A DNA stretch of 64,000 nucleotides from Mycetocola miduiensis (GTDB taxonomy: Bacteria > Actinomycetota > Actinomycetes > Actinomycetales > Microbacteriaceae), in assembly GCF_900115155.1 (NCBI RefSeq), contig NZ_FOVM01000009.1, positions 78,552-142,551 on the forward strand, in the 5' to 3' direction. The position numbers were made by a program, and so were the translations under genes. The notes beneath the pieces are model-generated. The model had not been told where the DNA came from, made no database searches, and saw nothing but the letters and a program-made list of their open reading frames with translations. Shown in pieces: positions 44,217-54,532 of the stretch. Numbering within the stretch: the first letter of the stretch is position 1; each line of letters begins with the position of its first letter.

Positions 44217-45866
44217 GTGTCCACCCCGAATCGCGATCCGTTCGCCCTTGTCGTGTCAGGCGACCCGGCTGGGGAGTCCACGTCGCCCGGCGACGACACG
44301 GTGCAGCGCGGCTCACGGCTGGACGAACTGTCGGCGCGGATGCTGTCGACGCCACGGCGACGCCTGGCCTGGTATTGGGGCGCCCCGCTGTTCGTGGCCA
44401 TCCTCGCCGGCATCCTGCGCATCTGGAACCTTGGTCACCCGCACACCCTCGTGTTCGATGAGACCTTCTATGTCAAGGATGCCTGGACGCTCCTGTCGAA
44501 CGGGTACGAGTCGGCCTGGCCGGAGAACGCGGATGAAGCGTTCAACCGCGGCGAAACGTCCGGGTTCCTCGACGACCCGTCCTATGTCGTGCACCCTCCG
44601 CTCGGCAAGTGGCTGATCGCACTGGGGATGGCCGCGTTCGGCCCCGGTGACAGTTTCGGCTGGAGGATCTCCACCGCGATCGTCGGAACCCTCGCCGTCG
44701 TCGCGATCATGCTCATCGCGCGGAAGCTCTTCGCGTCGACCCTCCTCGCCGTTCTCGCCGGCTTCCTCCTTGCCATCGACGGACAGGCGATCGTGATGTC
44801 ACGCGTGGCCGTTCTCGACAACTCGGTGATGCTGTTCGCGCTCCTCGGCTTCGGTTGTGTCCTGCTCGATCGCGAACGGCACGAACGCATTCTCGGCGAG
44901 CGCCTGGCGACCGCCCGTGCGGCAGGCACGGACCCGTCGTGGGGACCGGTTCTGTGGTGGCGACCGTGGGTGCTCGCCGCCGGTCTCTCATTCGGGCTGG
45001 CGTCGAGCGTGAAGTGGAGCGGCCTGTACTTTCTAGCCGCGTTCGGCCTGTACCTCGTCGTCGTTGACGCGCTTGCCCGGCGCCGGCTGGGCCTGCCGCT
45101 GTGGACGAGCGCCGCCGTCCTCAAGCAGGGCCCGGCGACGTTCCTCCTCTTCGTTCCGCCTGCGCTCGTCGTGTACCTGGTGAGTTGGACAAGCTGGTTC
45201 GTCAGCGACAACGGCTACTACCGGCACTGGGCCGATCAGGCGTCGAACGCGTGGACGGGAGTGTTCTCCTGGGTGCCGACGGCGTGGCAGAGCTTCATCT
45301 TCTACCAGCAGTCGATCTACAACTTCCATGTCGGGCTGAAGGCGCCGCACCCGTATTCCGCCGATCCGCTGAGCTGGCTGGTCATGACGCGGCCGACGAG
45401 CATGTGGTACGCGTCCCCTGGGGTTGGCACCGATGGCTGCGCCGCCGAACCGTGCTCGCAGGCCATCACGTCGATCGCGAACCCGCTGATTTGGTGGGCC
45501 GCCGTCGCCGCCCTGTTCTACCTCCTGTACCGCCTCGCCCGGTACCACGAGTGGCGGGTAGGACTGATCCTCATGGGTACGGTGGCTGGCTACCTCCCCT
45601 GGCTGCTCTACACCGATCGGACGGTGTTCCAGTTCTATACGATCGTGTTCCTGCCGTACCTGATCCTCGGCCTCGTCTTCTGCATCGGCCTCCTGCTCGG
45701 CTCACCGAATGACGAACGCTGGCGGCGAAGCCGCGGAATCTCCCTGACGGTCGTTTTCGTGGTCGCCTCGGCCGCGATCACCGCGTTCTGGTACCCGCTC
45801 TGGTCGGCGACGACGGTGCCGTACTGGTTCTGGATGCTGCATTCCTGGTTGCCGACGTGGGTGTGA
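44217..45866 (+). CDS. Protein O-mannosyltransferase (PMT, GT39 family)
   Basis: 549 residues with about ten membrane spans. It transfers mannose from polyprenyl-phosphate mannose to Ser/Thr of secreted proteins during export. The first extracytoplasmic loop has the acidic pair HTLVFDETFYVKDAW (near residues 78-92), the GT39 catalytic signature; LDDPSYVVHPPLGKWLIALG follows. The long loop with NGYYRHWADQA and the AEPCSQA segment fits actinobacterial PMTs. The start is GTG with a weak GGCAGG site. Its stop overlaps by 4 bases the start of a small membrane protein, implying coupled translation. Natural substrates could include the Ser/Thr/Pro-rich linker protein at 1142-3277 (speculative). Confidence 0.9.
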   Translation: MSTPNRDPFALVVSGDPAGESTSPGDDTVQRGSRLDELSARMLSTPRRRLAWYWGAPLFVAILAGILRIWNLGHPHTLVFDETFYVKDAWTLLSNGYESAWPENADEAFNRGETSGFLDDPSYVVHPPLGKWLIALGMAAFGPGDSFGWRISTAIVGTLAVVAIMLIARKLFASTLLAVLAGFLLAIDGQAIVMSRVAVLDNSVMLFALLGFGCVLLDRERHERILGERLATARAAGTDPSWGPVLWWRPWVLAAGLSFGLASSVKWSGLYFLAAFGLYLVVVDALARRRLGLPLWTSAAVLKQGPATFLLFVPPALVVYLVSWTSWFVSDNGYYRHWADQASNAWTGVFSWVPTAWQSFIFYQQSIYNFHVGLKAPHPYSADPLSWLVMTRPTSMWYASPGVGTDGCAAEPCSQAITSIANPLIWWAAVAALFYLLYRLARYHEWRVGLILMGTVAGYLPWLLYTDRTVFQFYTIVFLPYLILGLVFCIGLLLGSPNDERWRRSRGISLTVVFVVASAAITAFWYPLWSATTVPYWFWMLHSWLPTWV

Positions 45867-46102
45867 CGGCGGTATCGACCGCGCCGTCGGTCTGGCGTTC
45901 CCGGGCGCCCGGCCTCGTCCTCGCGGCCGGCGCAGTCCTCATCGCCGTTGCGCTCGTCGTGAAGCTGACGCGCGTCCTCATGCTGGCGCCGATCGTCGCT
46001 GTCGCCGGCATCGTCGAACGGCGGCGGAATGTTTCTGGCGGGTTGCTCGCCTGGCTCCTCATCGCCGCCCTCGCCCTGGCGGCCGTGCTCCTCTTCGGCT
46101 GA
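45863..46102 (+). CDS. Small two-span membrane protein coupled to PMT
   Basis: About 79 residues beginning at a GTG (GTGA overlap with the PMT stop). Two hydrophobic spans, VLAAGAVLIAVALVVKLTRV and GLLAWLLIAALALAAVLLFG, flank a short basic loop (ERRRNVSG). There is no recognised family. The 4-base overlap and short length suggest an accessory subunit or stabiliser of the O-mannosyltransferase, but this is inferred only from coupling. Hydrophobic composition at high GC can arise by chance, so I keep moderate confidence. Confidence 0.55.
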   Translation: MTAVSTAPSVWRSRAPGLVLAAGAVLIAVALVVKLTRVLMLAPIVAVAGIVERRRNVSGGLLAWLLIAALALAAVLLFG

Positions 46103-46167
46103 GCAGTGCTTCACAGTGTTACGACGCCCGGCGGGTCGGCCCTGCCAAAACCGGTAGCCTCGATTCC

Positions 46168-47457
46168 ATGGCAGATCGCGAATACGGCTTCCGCACCCGG
46201 GCAATCCATGCGGGCAACATCCCTGACTCGGTGACTGGAGCCCGCGCGCTCCCGATTTACCAGTCGACGGCGTTCGTGTTCGACGACACGTCGGATGCCG
46301 CGGCCCGCTTCGCGTTGCAGAAGTACGGCAACATCTACTCCCGGCTGGCGAACCCCACAGTGTCCAGTTTCGAGGAGCGGGTGGCGAGCCTCGAGGGCGG
46401 CCTCGGCGCCGTCGCGACGGCATCCGGCCTGTCGGCGCAGTACATCACCTTCGCGAGCCTCGTCGGGAGCGGCGACCACATCGTGGCATCCGCGAACCTC
46501 TACGGCGGTTCGATCACCCAGCTCGACGTGACCTTGAGACGCTTCGGGGTGGAGACCACCTTCGTGCAGTCGGCAAACGCCGAAGACTACGCCAGGGCGG
46601 TCACCCCCCAGACCAAGCTGATCTTCGCCGAGACGATCGCCAACCCGTCTGGTGAGATCGCCGACATCGAAGCGCTCGCCGACGTGGCCCACGCCCACGG
46701 CATCCCGCTCGTGATCGACTCCACGATCGCCACCCCCTACCTGAACCGTCCGATCGAGTGGGGCGCTGACATCGTCACCCACTCGGCGACCAAGTTCCTC
46801 GGCGGGCACGGTACGACACTCGGCGGTGTCGTCGTTGAGAGCGGGCGGTTCGACTGGCACAGTGACAAGTTCCCCCTGTTCGGCCAGCAGGTCCCGAGCT
46901 ACGGCGGTCTGGAATGGTCGGGCAATTTCGGCGAGTACGCGTTCCTCACCCGGCTGCGGGCGGAGCAGCTGAGAGACATCGGCCCAGCGCTCTCCGCGAC
47001 GGCAGCCGCCACACTGGCGCAGGGGGTTGAAACGTTGTCGTACCGAATGCAGGCACACGTCGACAATGCTGGCAAAGTCGCTGCCTGGCTCGAAGCCGAT
47101 TCCCGCATCGAGGCGGTGTACTGGGCCGGCCTCGATTCGCACCCGCACCGCGACCGGGCGCGCAAGTACCTCCCGAAGGGCGCCGGCAGCGTCTTCAGCT
47201 TCGTCGTCAAGGGCGGCCGCGCGGTGGGCCAGAAGCTCATTGAGTCGGTCAACCTCGCGAGCCACGTTGCGAACATCGGCGACACCAAGACGCTCATCAT
47301 CCACCCAGCGTCAACAACACACGCACAGCTGACCGAACAGCAGCTTCTCGACGCCGGGGTGCTCCCCGGTGTGGTGCGCCTGAGCGTCGGCATCGAAGAC
47401 GTCGACGACATCATCTACGACCTCGACCAGGCGCTCGCCCAGGCAGTGGAGGCTTAA
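46168..47457 (+). CDS. metY: O-acetylhomoserine/O-acetylserine sulfhydrylase
   Basis: 429 residues of the Cys/Met metabolism PLP family. It makes homocysteine directly from O-acetylhomoserine and sulfide. The N-terminus FRTRAIHAGNIPDSVTGAR, IYSRLANPTVSSFEERVASL (substrate and PLP phosphate site), and the Schiff-base Lys in VTHSATKFLGGHGTTLGGVV (near residue 212) are clear. The long C-terminal half with HPASTTHAQLTEQQLLDAGV distinguishes MetY from cystathionine synthases. A CoA-binding domain gene follows after 3 bases, so the pair forms an operon that works with the MetNIQ importer in methionine supply. Confidence 0.94.
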   Translation: MADREYGFRTRAIHAGNIPDSVTGARALPIYQSTAFVFDDTSDAAARFALQKYGNIYSRLANPTVSSFEERVASLEGGLGAVATASGLSAQYITFASLVGSGDHIVASANLYGGSITQLDVTLRRFGVETTFVQSANAEDYARAVTPQTKLIFAETIANPSGEIADIEALADVAHAHGIPLVIDSTIATPYLNRPIEWGADIVTHSATKFLGGHGTTLGGVVVESGRFDWHSDKFPLFGQQVPSYGGLEWSGNFGEYAFLTRLRAEQLRDIGPALSATAAATLAQGVETLSYRMQAHVDNAGKVAAWLEADSRIEAVYWAGLDSHPHRDRARKYLPKGAGSVFSFVVKGGRAVGQKLIESVNLASHVANIGDTKTLIIHPASTTHAQLTEQQLLDAGVLPGVVRLSVGIEDVDDIIYDLDQALAQAVEA

Positions 47458-47460
47458 GCC

Positions 47461-48027
47461 ATGTCAGAACTCGTCACCACCCAGCTGCAGAACGGGCTCA
47501 CCTGCTCGCTCCCGTCGGATTCGCCGCTGGCGAAGCTGCTCAAAAGCCAGCGCACCTGGGTCGGTCCAGACGCGAAGGCACGACTCGGCATCCTGCGCGC
47601 CGCGAAGTCCGTGGCGATCGTGGGAGCGTCACCGAACCCGGCACGGTCGAGCTACTTCGTCGGCACGTACCTGCTCCAGTCCACCGATTTCCGCGTCTAC
47701 TTCGTGAACCCGAACGCCGACGAGATCCTCGGCCAGAAGGCATACCCGGACCTCGCGTCGCTGCCCGAGGTGCCGGACATCGTCGACGTCTTCCGCAAGG
47801 CGAGCGACATCCCCTCGGTTATCGACGATGTGCTGGCCAGCGGCGCGAAAACGGTGTGGGTCCAACTCGGCATTTGGAATGAAGAGGCGGCGCGGTACGG
47901 CGAGCAGAATGGCCTGACCGTCGTCATGGACCGCTGCATCAAGGTCGAGCACGCCCGGTTCAACGGCGGGCTGAACCTGTTCGGCTTCGACACCGGTCAG
48001 ATCACCTCACGCAAGGCACTCCGCTAA
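47461..48027 (+). CDS. CoA-binding domain protein (YccU-like)
   Basis: 188 residues, one Rossmann-type CoA-binding domain (about 40-170) as in succinyl-CoA synthetase alpha: KSVAIVGASPNPARSSYFVG, then YFVNPNADEILGQKAYPDLA, VWVQLGIWNEEAARYGEQNG and MDRCIKVEHARF. The family is widespread but its role is unsettled; CoA-linked regulation or protein acylation has been suggested. Only 3 bases separate it from metY, so it is translated from the same mRNA. In many actinobacteria the two genes stay together, which points to a link with methionine or sulfur metabolism (inference). Confidence 0.88.
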   Translation: MSELVTTQLQNGLTCSLPSDSPLAKLLKSQRTWVGPDAKARLGILRAAKSVAIVGASPNPARSSYFVGTYLLQSTDFRVYFVNPNADEILGQKAYPDLASLPEVPDIVDVFRKASDIPSVIDDVLASGAKTVWVQLGIWNEEAARYGEQNGLTVVMDRCIKVEHARFNGGLNLFGFDTGQITSRKALR

Positions 48028-48180
48028 CCGCTGCACGCCGCTTTGCTGCGAATAACCGGGGATTCGCGGTGTTTTGCTGCACACGAACCTGCCTGCTGAC
48101 AACACGCCGCCCGCCCCTCATCTCCGCGCCCTAGAGTGGCACTGAACTCCCACTCCGGGGCGGTTCGGCGAGGAGAAAAC

Positions 48181-49548
48181 ATGACGGCGTATGTCTCGGC
48201 TTTCGACCTGTTCTCGATCGGCATCGGGCCGTCGAGTTCACACACGGTCGGTCCGATGCGCGCCGCCCTGGACTTCGCGACACGCCTCGGCGACTCGGGC
48301 CGGCTGGACGCCGTCGAGCGCATCACGTGCGTCCTCTACGGCTCTCTCGGTTCAACGGGTATCGGGCACGGAACGCCGGACGCCGTTGTCGCCGGGCTCG
48401 CCGGCGCACGCCCTGAGACCTGCGATCCTGTCGACGTCCGTCGCGCCTGGTCCGGGCTCGCGCCTGGGTCGTCCCTGCTTCTCGGCGGCACCCGTCGCAT
48501 CCCCTTCGAGAAGACGGATGTCAGCTTCGCACCGCGCACCCGCCTGCCCTCCCACCCGAACGCCCTCACCCTGTCCGCATGGTCGGGCGCTGCTGAACCC
48601 CTGGCAAGCGAAACCTATTACTCGGTCGGAGGTGGGTTCATCCGCCGCGAGGGCGAAGACCTCTCGGCACGCCCGGCACCGGCCTACCCGCTCCCGTTCG
48701 CGACAGCCGCCGCCCTCCTCGAGCTTTGCACCCTGCATGGGATGCGGATCGATGAGATCGCCAGGCAGAACGAAGAGGCCGTCCGCTCCCCCGCCGACGT
48801 CGATGCCGGTCTCGACGCCATCTGGTCGGCGATGGACGACTCAGTTCGCAACGGGCTCGCCGGACGGGGAACCCTGCCCGGCGGCCTTAACGTCAAGCGC
48901 CGGGCGGCGGCGGTGCGCGACCACCTGCAGAGTGCCGAAGCCGAAAGCGGTCGCGAACTTCCGAGCGAATGGCTGCACTCGTTCGCTCTCGCCGTGAACG
49001 AAGAAAACGCTGCAGGCGGACGCGTCGTCACCGCACCGACCAACGGTGCCGCCGGGATTCTCCCCGCGGTGGCGTCGTACTACCTGCGCTTCGTCCCGGG
49101 TGCGTCTGCAGTGGGCATCCGTCGTTTCCTCCTCACCGCAACGGCCATCGGGTCGCTGTTCAAGGCGAACGCGTCGATTTCGGGCGCGGAGGGTGGTTGC
49201 CAGGCCGAGGTCGGATCGGCGTGCGCGATGGCGGCAGGTGCGCTCTGTGCTGTGCTCGGCGGCACGCCCGGACAGGTCGAGAACGCGGCTGAGATCGCGA
49301 TGGAACACCACCTCGGCCTCACTTGCGACCCCGTCGGCGGGCTCGTGCAGGTGCCGTGCATCGAACGCAACGCGATAGCGTCGACGACCGCCGTGAGCGC
49401 CGCACGACTCTCGCTGCACGGCGACGGGACCCACCTGGTGTCGCTGGACCAGGTGATCGAGACCATGCGCCAGACCGGCGTCGACATGTCGACGAAGTAC
49501 AAGGAGACGAGCGAAGGCGGCCTCGCGGTCAATGTGATCGAGTGCTGA
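48181..49548 (+). CDS. sdaA: L-serine ammonia-lyase (serine dehydratase, iron-sulfur type)
   Basis: 455 residues, the single-chain SdaA form. It deaminates L-serine to pyruvate using a [4Fe-4S] cluster instead of PLP. The N-terminal beta domain begins SAFDLFSIGIGPSSSHTVGP. The alpha domain contains the cluster cysteines, seen in SACAMAAGALC, LTCDPVGGLVQVPCIERN and nearby, plus NEENAAGGRVVTAPTNGAAG. The ATG at 48181 is set by GAGGAGA upstream; the earlier in-frame codon at 48136 lacks a site. Monocistronic, followed by a truncated sulfurtransferase gene. Confidence 0.95.
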   Translation: MTAYVSAFDLFSIGIGPSSSHTVGPMRAALDFATRLGDSGRLDAVERITCVLYGSLGSTGIGHGTPDAVVAGLAGARPETCDPVDVRRAWSGLAPGSSLLLGGTRRIPFEKTDVSFAPRTRLPSHPNALTLSAWSGAAEPLASETYYSVGGGFIRREGEDLSARPAPAYPLPFATAAALLELCTLHGMRIDEIARQNEEAVRSPADVDAGLDAIWSAMDDSVRNGLAGRGTLPGGLNVKRRAAAVRDHLQSAEAESGRELPSEWLHSFALAVNEENAAGGRVVTAPTNGAAGILPAVASYYLRFVPGASAVGIRRFLLTATAIGSLFKANASISGAEGGCQAEVGSACAMAAGALCAVLGGTPGQVENAAEIAMEHHLGLTCDPVGGLVQVPCIERNAIASTTAVSAARLSLHGDGTHLVSLDQVIETMRQTGVDMSTKYKETSEGGLAVNVIEC

Positions 49549-49638
49549 CCCGGCCGGTGTGCTGCCCCGTGTGAACGCGAATGACGGCGTGTGACCGCTG
49601 CCAGTGACGGCCAGGGATTGGTCCCTTACCGTGGAAGC

Positions 49639-50217
49639 ATGCCTCCCGTTCTCAGCGGCCCGACGGTCACGACGCAATGGCTGGCCGATCATCTCGGCTC
49701 TGACGAGCTCGTCGTCCTCGACGCCACAGTCCTCGTCGTTCGTGCCGCATCGGACGCGCCCGCCTTCGTGGCGGGCTTCGAGCGGTATCTCCTCGACGGG
49801 CACGTCCCCGGAGCCGTTTTCGCGAACCTGGTCGACGTCTTCAGCGGCCCTGGCGGTGGATTTTCGCGACCGGATGCGGCGGCGTTCGGGCAGGCGGCGG
49901 CATCCGTCGGGATCCGGGAATCGAGCGCCGTCGTCGCGTACGACAGCGAGGACGGGATGTGGGCGGCACGCCTCTGGTGGCTGTTCCGCAGCTACGGCTT
50001 CGCGTCGATCGCCGTGCTGGATGGCGGCCTGAGAGCGTGGCTCACCGAGGGCCGCGAGACCGACACGGGGATCGTCGAGCCCGGGACCGGATCGATCGTC
50101 GCCGTTCCGCTGCCCGACGGCTGGGCCGATCAGGCCGACGTCGACCGTGTCGTCGCCGCCGGTCGGCCACCTGCCCCGCCGCGACGGCGAGCGAACCATG
50201 TCGTCGCGGCCCGTTGA
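49639..50217 (+). pseudogene. Truncated thiosulfate/3-mercaptopyruvate sulfurtransferase (N-terminal rhodanese domain only)
   Basis: 192 residues covering only the first, non-catalytic rhodanese domain: TTQWLADHLGSDELVVLDAT, then HVPGAVFANLVDVFSGPGGG and VVAYDSEDGMWAARLWWLFR. Complete tandem-domain enzymes are about 280 residues, and the Cys of the active-site loop is in the second domain. Here the protein ends a few residues after ADQADVDRVVAAG, with no second domain and no catalytic Cys. Its stop lies 3 bases from the 3' end of the convergent DUF255 gene. It may be a decayed gene, or a shortened protein with a binding role. Confidence 0.7.
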
Positions 50218-50220
50218 TCC

Positions 50221-52053
50221 TCACACCACAGTGGGCATCCGGCAGGTGAAGTTCTCGCACAGGTAGGCGGCCCTCGCCCCGTTCCTCGGCGTCCGGGCGT
50301 CGAACAGCTCAAACCCGGATGCCGCCAGTTCACGCGCCTGCTGCTCGCTGACCAGCGCGGTGACGTCGGTCCGGCGCTTTCGGATGCTCGAAGGAAGGCC
50401 GGTAGTGCGACCGGCGGAATCCGGGCTGACGACGACAAGCTGCACCGGGGTTCGCGCGAGCCGATGCAGCAGGGTCAGCGACGTGCCAAAGGAGACCGGG
50501 TTCGCGAGAGCGAGCTCTGCTACGGATCCGAGGACCGCGGCCGCGGCGCGCAGGTAACGACCCTCCCCTGTCAGCAGGTACAGCCGCCACGCCGCCTCCG
50601 CGCTCGCGCTGAGCCCCGACGGGTAAGCCCCCTCGGACGGATCCCCGACCAGCGTGATCCCGGCGGCGGCTAGAACCGGGTCACCGCCTCCCGGTTCAGC
50701 GAAGACGGTGCCGGCGGCGTCGCCGGCGGTGAGAGAGTCATCGATGAGCGAGCGGGCCGCTATCGCGTAAGCCGGCTCCCCGGTCGCGGCGGCGAGCGCC
50801 AGGAGCCCTGAGGCGAGCATGCCGTAGTCCTCGAGGGTCGCCCGCGCGGAGGACAAACGCTCGGACACCGATGCCCGGACCAGCCGGCCGTTCGCACCAC
50901 GGTGGTTCTCCAGCAGGTAGTCCGCCGCCCACCGTGCGGATTCGAGCCAGTCGTCGCGGTCGAAGACGACAGCCGCGCGGGCAAGCGCCGCTATGGCGAG
51001 GCCGTTCCAGCCGGTCAGGACTTTCTCGTCGAGTGCTGGTGGCTCGAGTTCCGCCCGGCCTTCGGCGTTCCTTGCGTAGTAGCCGCCCTCGGACTTGGCG
51101 CCGTCGATCACCGACTCGGAGTCCTGCGCACTCGCGAAGCCACCGGACGGGAGCTGCATGACGCCGAGGAGAAAGTCAGCGATCCCGGATGCCGCCGTGT
51201 GCGCCCACTCCCGGCTGTCGTCGTCACCCCATGCCGACACGTACGCGTCGAGCAGGAGGGCGTTGTCGTACAGCATCCGTTCGTAGTGCGGGTCGCTCCA
51301 ATCCCGTTTCGTGGCGTACCGGAAGAAGCCGCCCTCCACAGGGTCGCGGAGGGGTGAAGCGGCCATCCGTTCCAGGGTGCGGGCACCGAGGTCTCTTCCC
51401 GAATCGGACTCGAGGAGGAATCCGAGGACGGGTGCGACGGGGAACTTGGGAGCTGCGCCGAATCCGCCGTACTGGAGGTCTTCGGCGGCGGCGAGGCGGT
51501 CCACGGCCGCATCGATGGCTGCTTCGTCCGGAAGCGTTCCTCCTGACGGCTGCGGAGCCGCGGCGATCGCGCTCCCGATCGCTGCGGCGTTTCGCACAAC
51601 CTCGGCACGGCGGTTCGTCCAGGCGTCGAGCACAGCTTCGAGGACCTGGCGGAATGACGGGTAGCCCGAGATGGGAACAGGGGGAAAGTAGGTGCCGGCG
51701 TGGAACGCCACGCCGCCCGCGGTCGTGAACAGGCTCAGCGGCCAGCCAAGCTGACCGGTGAACGCCGCGGCTTGCGCCATGTAGCTGGCGTCAACGCCGG
51801 GGTACTCCTCACGGTCCACTTTGATGCTCACGAAGTTGTCGTTGAGGATCCCTGCGACGACAGGGTCGCTGAAAGACTCCCGCGCCATCACATGGCACCA
51901 GTGGCACGTGGAATAGCCGATCGAAACGAAGACCGGCACGTCACGGGCGGATGCCTCCTCGAAGGCATCCTGACCCCACTCACGCCAGTCGACGGGGTTG
52001 CCGGCGTGCGCTCGGAGGTATGGGCTGAGGGCGGTGGCGAGTCGGTTGGCCAT
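50221..52053 (-). CDS. DUF255/thioredoxin-domain protein (YyaL/SPATA20-like)
   Basis: 610 residues. The N-terminal thioredoxin-like domain has the family motif [18 protein letters not shown] (about residues 44-61), with CxxC. The rest is an alpha/alpha toroid (six-hairpin glycosidase-like fold, for example [24 protein letters not shown] segments) found in YyaL and SPATA20. A redox or sugar-related role has been suggested, but the biochemical function is unknown. It is somewhat shorter than common members (about 650-700 residues). It ends close to the truncated sulfurtransferase on the opposite strand and starts 30 bases before an unrelated reductase gene. Confidence 0.88.
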   Translation of the reverse strand: MANRLATALSPYLRAHAGNPVDWREWGQDAFEEASARDVPVFVSIGYSTCHWCHVMARESFSDPVVAGILNDNFVSIKVDREEYPGVDASYMAQAAAFTGQLGWPLSLFTTAGGVAFHAGTYFPPVPISGYPSFRQVLEAVLDAWTNRRAEVVRNAAAIGSAIAAAPQPSGGTLPDEAAIDAAVDRLAAAEDLQYGGFGAAPKFPVAPVLGFLLESDSGRDLGARTLERMAASPLRDPVEGGFFRYATKRDWSDPHYERMLYDNALLLDAYVSAWGDDDSREWAHTAASGIADFLLGVMQLPSGGFASAQDSESVIDGAKSEGGYYARNAEGRAELEPPALDEKVLTGWNGLAIAALARAAVVFDRDDWLESARWAADYLLENHRGANGRLVRASVSERLSSARATLEDYGMLASGLLALAAATGEPAYAIAARSLIDDSLTAGDAAGTVFAEPGGGDPVLAAAGITLVGDPSEGAYPSGLSASAEAAWRLYLLTGEGRYLRAAAAVLGSVAELALANPVSFGTSLTLLHRLARTPVQLVVVSPDSAGRTTGLPSSIRKRRTDVTALVSEQQARELAASGFELFDARTPRNGARAAYLCENFTCRMPTVV

Positions 52054-52082
52054 GCCCCAAGCCTAGAGTCGGATTTCGCGGG

Positions 52083-52679
52083 CTACCATGCTCCGACGTA
52101 TGCGGAAATCTCATCACGCTCACGATCCCGGTTGTGAACGAAAGGCAGGCCGCGGAGCACAGCGAGCCGCACGCGGGACTTCACCGCGTCGGAGGTCAGG
52201 GTGTACTCGGCGAAGTCGGTGTTTGACGCGTAGACGCCGATCGGCAGGGTGAGCGCCTGGAAGAACCCGAACAACGGGCGGAACTGGTGTTCAAGCATGA
52301 GGGCGTGGCGTTCGCCGCCACCGGTGGCCGCGAGCAGCACGGGCTTGTCGATGAGGGCGTACTGCCCGACGAAGTCGAAGAGGTGCTTGAAGAGCCCGGT
52401 GAACGATCCCCGGTACACCGGGCTGGCGACGATCAGGAGGTCGGCGTTCTCGATGCGGCGAAGCTCATCCTCAACCGACGCTGGGACCTGCTCGCGGGTG
52501 AGCGCACCTGCGAACTCCGGGCCGATGTCGCTCAGTTCGATGATGTGGCGCGAGATGTCCTGGTGTTCGGCGATCTCGTCAAGGATGGCGGAAACGAGCA
52601 CGCTCGTCTTCGACGGCGCGTGGAGGCTGCCGCTGACCGCGACGACCCGGAGGGGGCGGTTTGCTGTGTTCTCGACCAT
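52083..52679 (-). CDS. NAD(P)H-dependent FMN reductase (MsuE/SsuE-like)
   Basis: 198 residues of the flavodoxin-like FMN reductase family. The phosphate-binding loop is VVAVSGSLHAPSKTSVLVSA (about residues 11-30), then LLIVASPVYRGSFTGLFKHL and ALIDKPVLLAATGGGERHAL. It supplies reduced FMN to a two-component monooxygenase, classically for sulfonate desulfonation. No alkanesulfonate monooxygenase is in the window, so its partner is elsewhere. The ATG starts it; GTC is the second codon. The C-terminus ends DEISAYVGAW. Confidence 0.88.
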   Translation of the reverse strand: MVENTANRPLRVVAVSGSLHAPSKTSVLVSAILDEIAEHQDISRHIIELSDIGPEFAGALTREQVPASVEDELRRIENADLLIVASPVYRGSFTGLFKHLFDFVGQYALIDKPVLLAATGGGERHALMLEHQFRPLFGFFQALTLPIGVYASNTDFAEYTLTSDAVKSRVRLAVLRGLPFVHNRDRERDEISAYVGAW

Positions 52680-52748
52680 GCTGCGACGCTACGCCGGTTG
52701 CCGCTCCGCCCGCCATAACCGCGAAACACGACGTAACGCGCCCTGTAA

Positions 52749-53561
52749 TCAGGCTGAGCGGACGACGTTTCTCTCGCCGGCACGGATTGGCGTGCTGAAC
52801 CGGTTGCCTGCTGGCGGCAGCGGGCAGACGTAGAAGTCACTGAACGCGCACGGCGGCAAGTACGCCCGATTGAAGTCCGCGACCACTGTGCCGTCTTCGT
52901 CTGGCAATGCCAGGTCGAGGAAGCGGAACCGGTAGCTTTCGGCACCGCTTGTCCCGTCAGCGAAGACAGCGTGCAGACGTCCCCGTTCCAGCGTCACCGT
53001 CAGCGACACCGGCCCGTCGGCCAGATCCAGGTCGACGAATCCGGCGGGAGCATCCTCGGACCGGTGGCCGTCGATGGTGGTGAATTCGACGCTCGAGTCG
53101 GGATCGCCCGGGCGGAACCGGCCCTCAAGGACGAAGTCCTCCGTCGGAGGGAAAGCGTCGATACCCTGCAGCGCCACTCGCGACGGTGCGTCAGGGTCGA
53201 GCAAGCGCAGCGCAAGTGCTCCGTCACGCTCGAAGTAGCGGAGCCGCTTCTCCCCCCACTCGATGTCCTGCCCCGCGGTCAGGGTCACCGTGGTTCCCGA
53301 AATGACGCCGATCGGCCGACCACCCTGAAGGAGGGTCAACCCATCGAGCGCAGCGTCGGTGCCGATAATGCCCTCAGGGGCGGCATGCCAGGAGCCAGGC
53401 ACGCCCTCGTACTCGGACGGCGCGCCGGCGAGCCAGTGGGTACCGACGAGCGAGGCGAGGCCGAGCGGCGAACTGGTTCCCCGTTCCCGTGCTTCATGCC
53501 AGCTCGCCCAGTCAGCAGAGAAGGCATCAGTGGCTGAGTCGAACGTGTCGGGTAATGCCAT
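52749..53561 (-). CDS. DUF1684 domain-containing protein
   Basis: 270 residues of the DUF1684 family, recognised by the C-terminal signature NRAYLPPCAFSDFYVCPLPP followed by GNRFSTPIRAGE. The N-terminal ADWASWHEARERG and LGLASLVGTHWLAG segments are also characteristic. It is a cytoplasmic beta-rich protein with no known reaction. The ATG at 53561 (MALPDTFDS) has AAGGA upstream; the frame to 53585 would begin at a TTG. The stop is 69 bases from the FMN reductase gene. It is followed upstream by an aldo/keto reductase gene on the same strand 20 bases away, which may be cotranscribed. Confidence 0.87.
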   Translation of the reverse strand: MALPDTFDSATDAFSADWASWHEARERGTSSPLGLASLVGTHWLAGAPSEYEGVPGSWHAAPEGIIGTDAALDGLTLLQGGRPIGVISGTTVTLTAGQDIEWGEKRLRYFERDGALALRLLDPDAPSRVALQGIDAFPPTEDFVLEGRFRPGDPDSSVEFTTIDGHRSEDAPAGFVDLDLADGPVSLTVTLERGRLHAVFADGTSGAESYRFRFLDLALPDEDGTVVADFNRAYLPPCAFSDFYVCPLPPAGNRFSTPIRAGERNVVRSA

Positions 53562-53581
53562 GAGGGCAGATCCTTGGATTC

Positions 53582-54517
<936 letters not shown>

Positions 54518-54532
54518 TTACGATGGAGGGCT

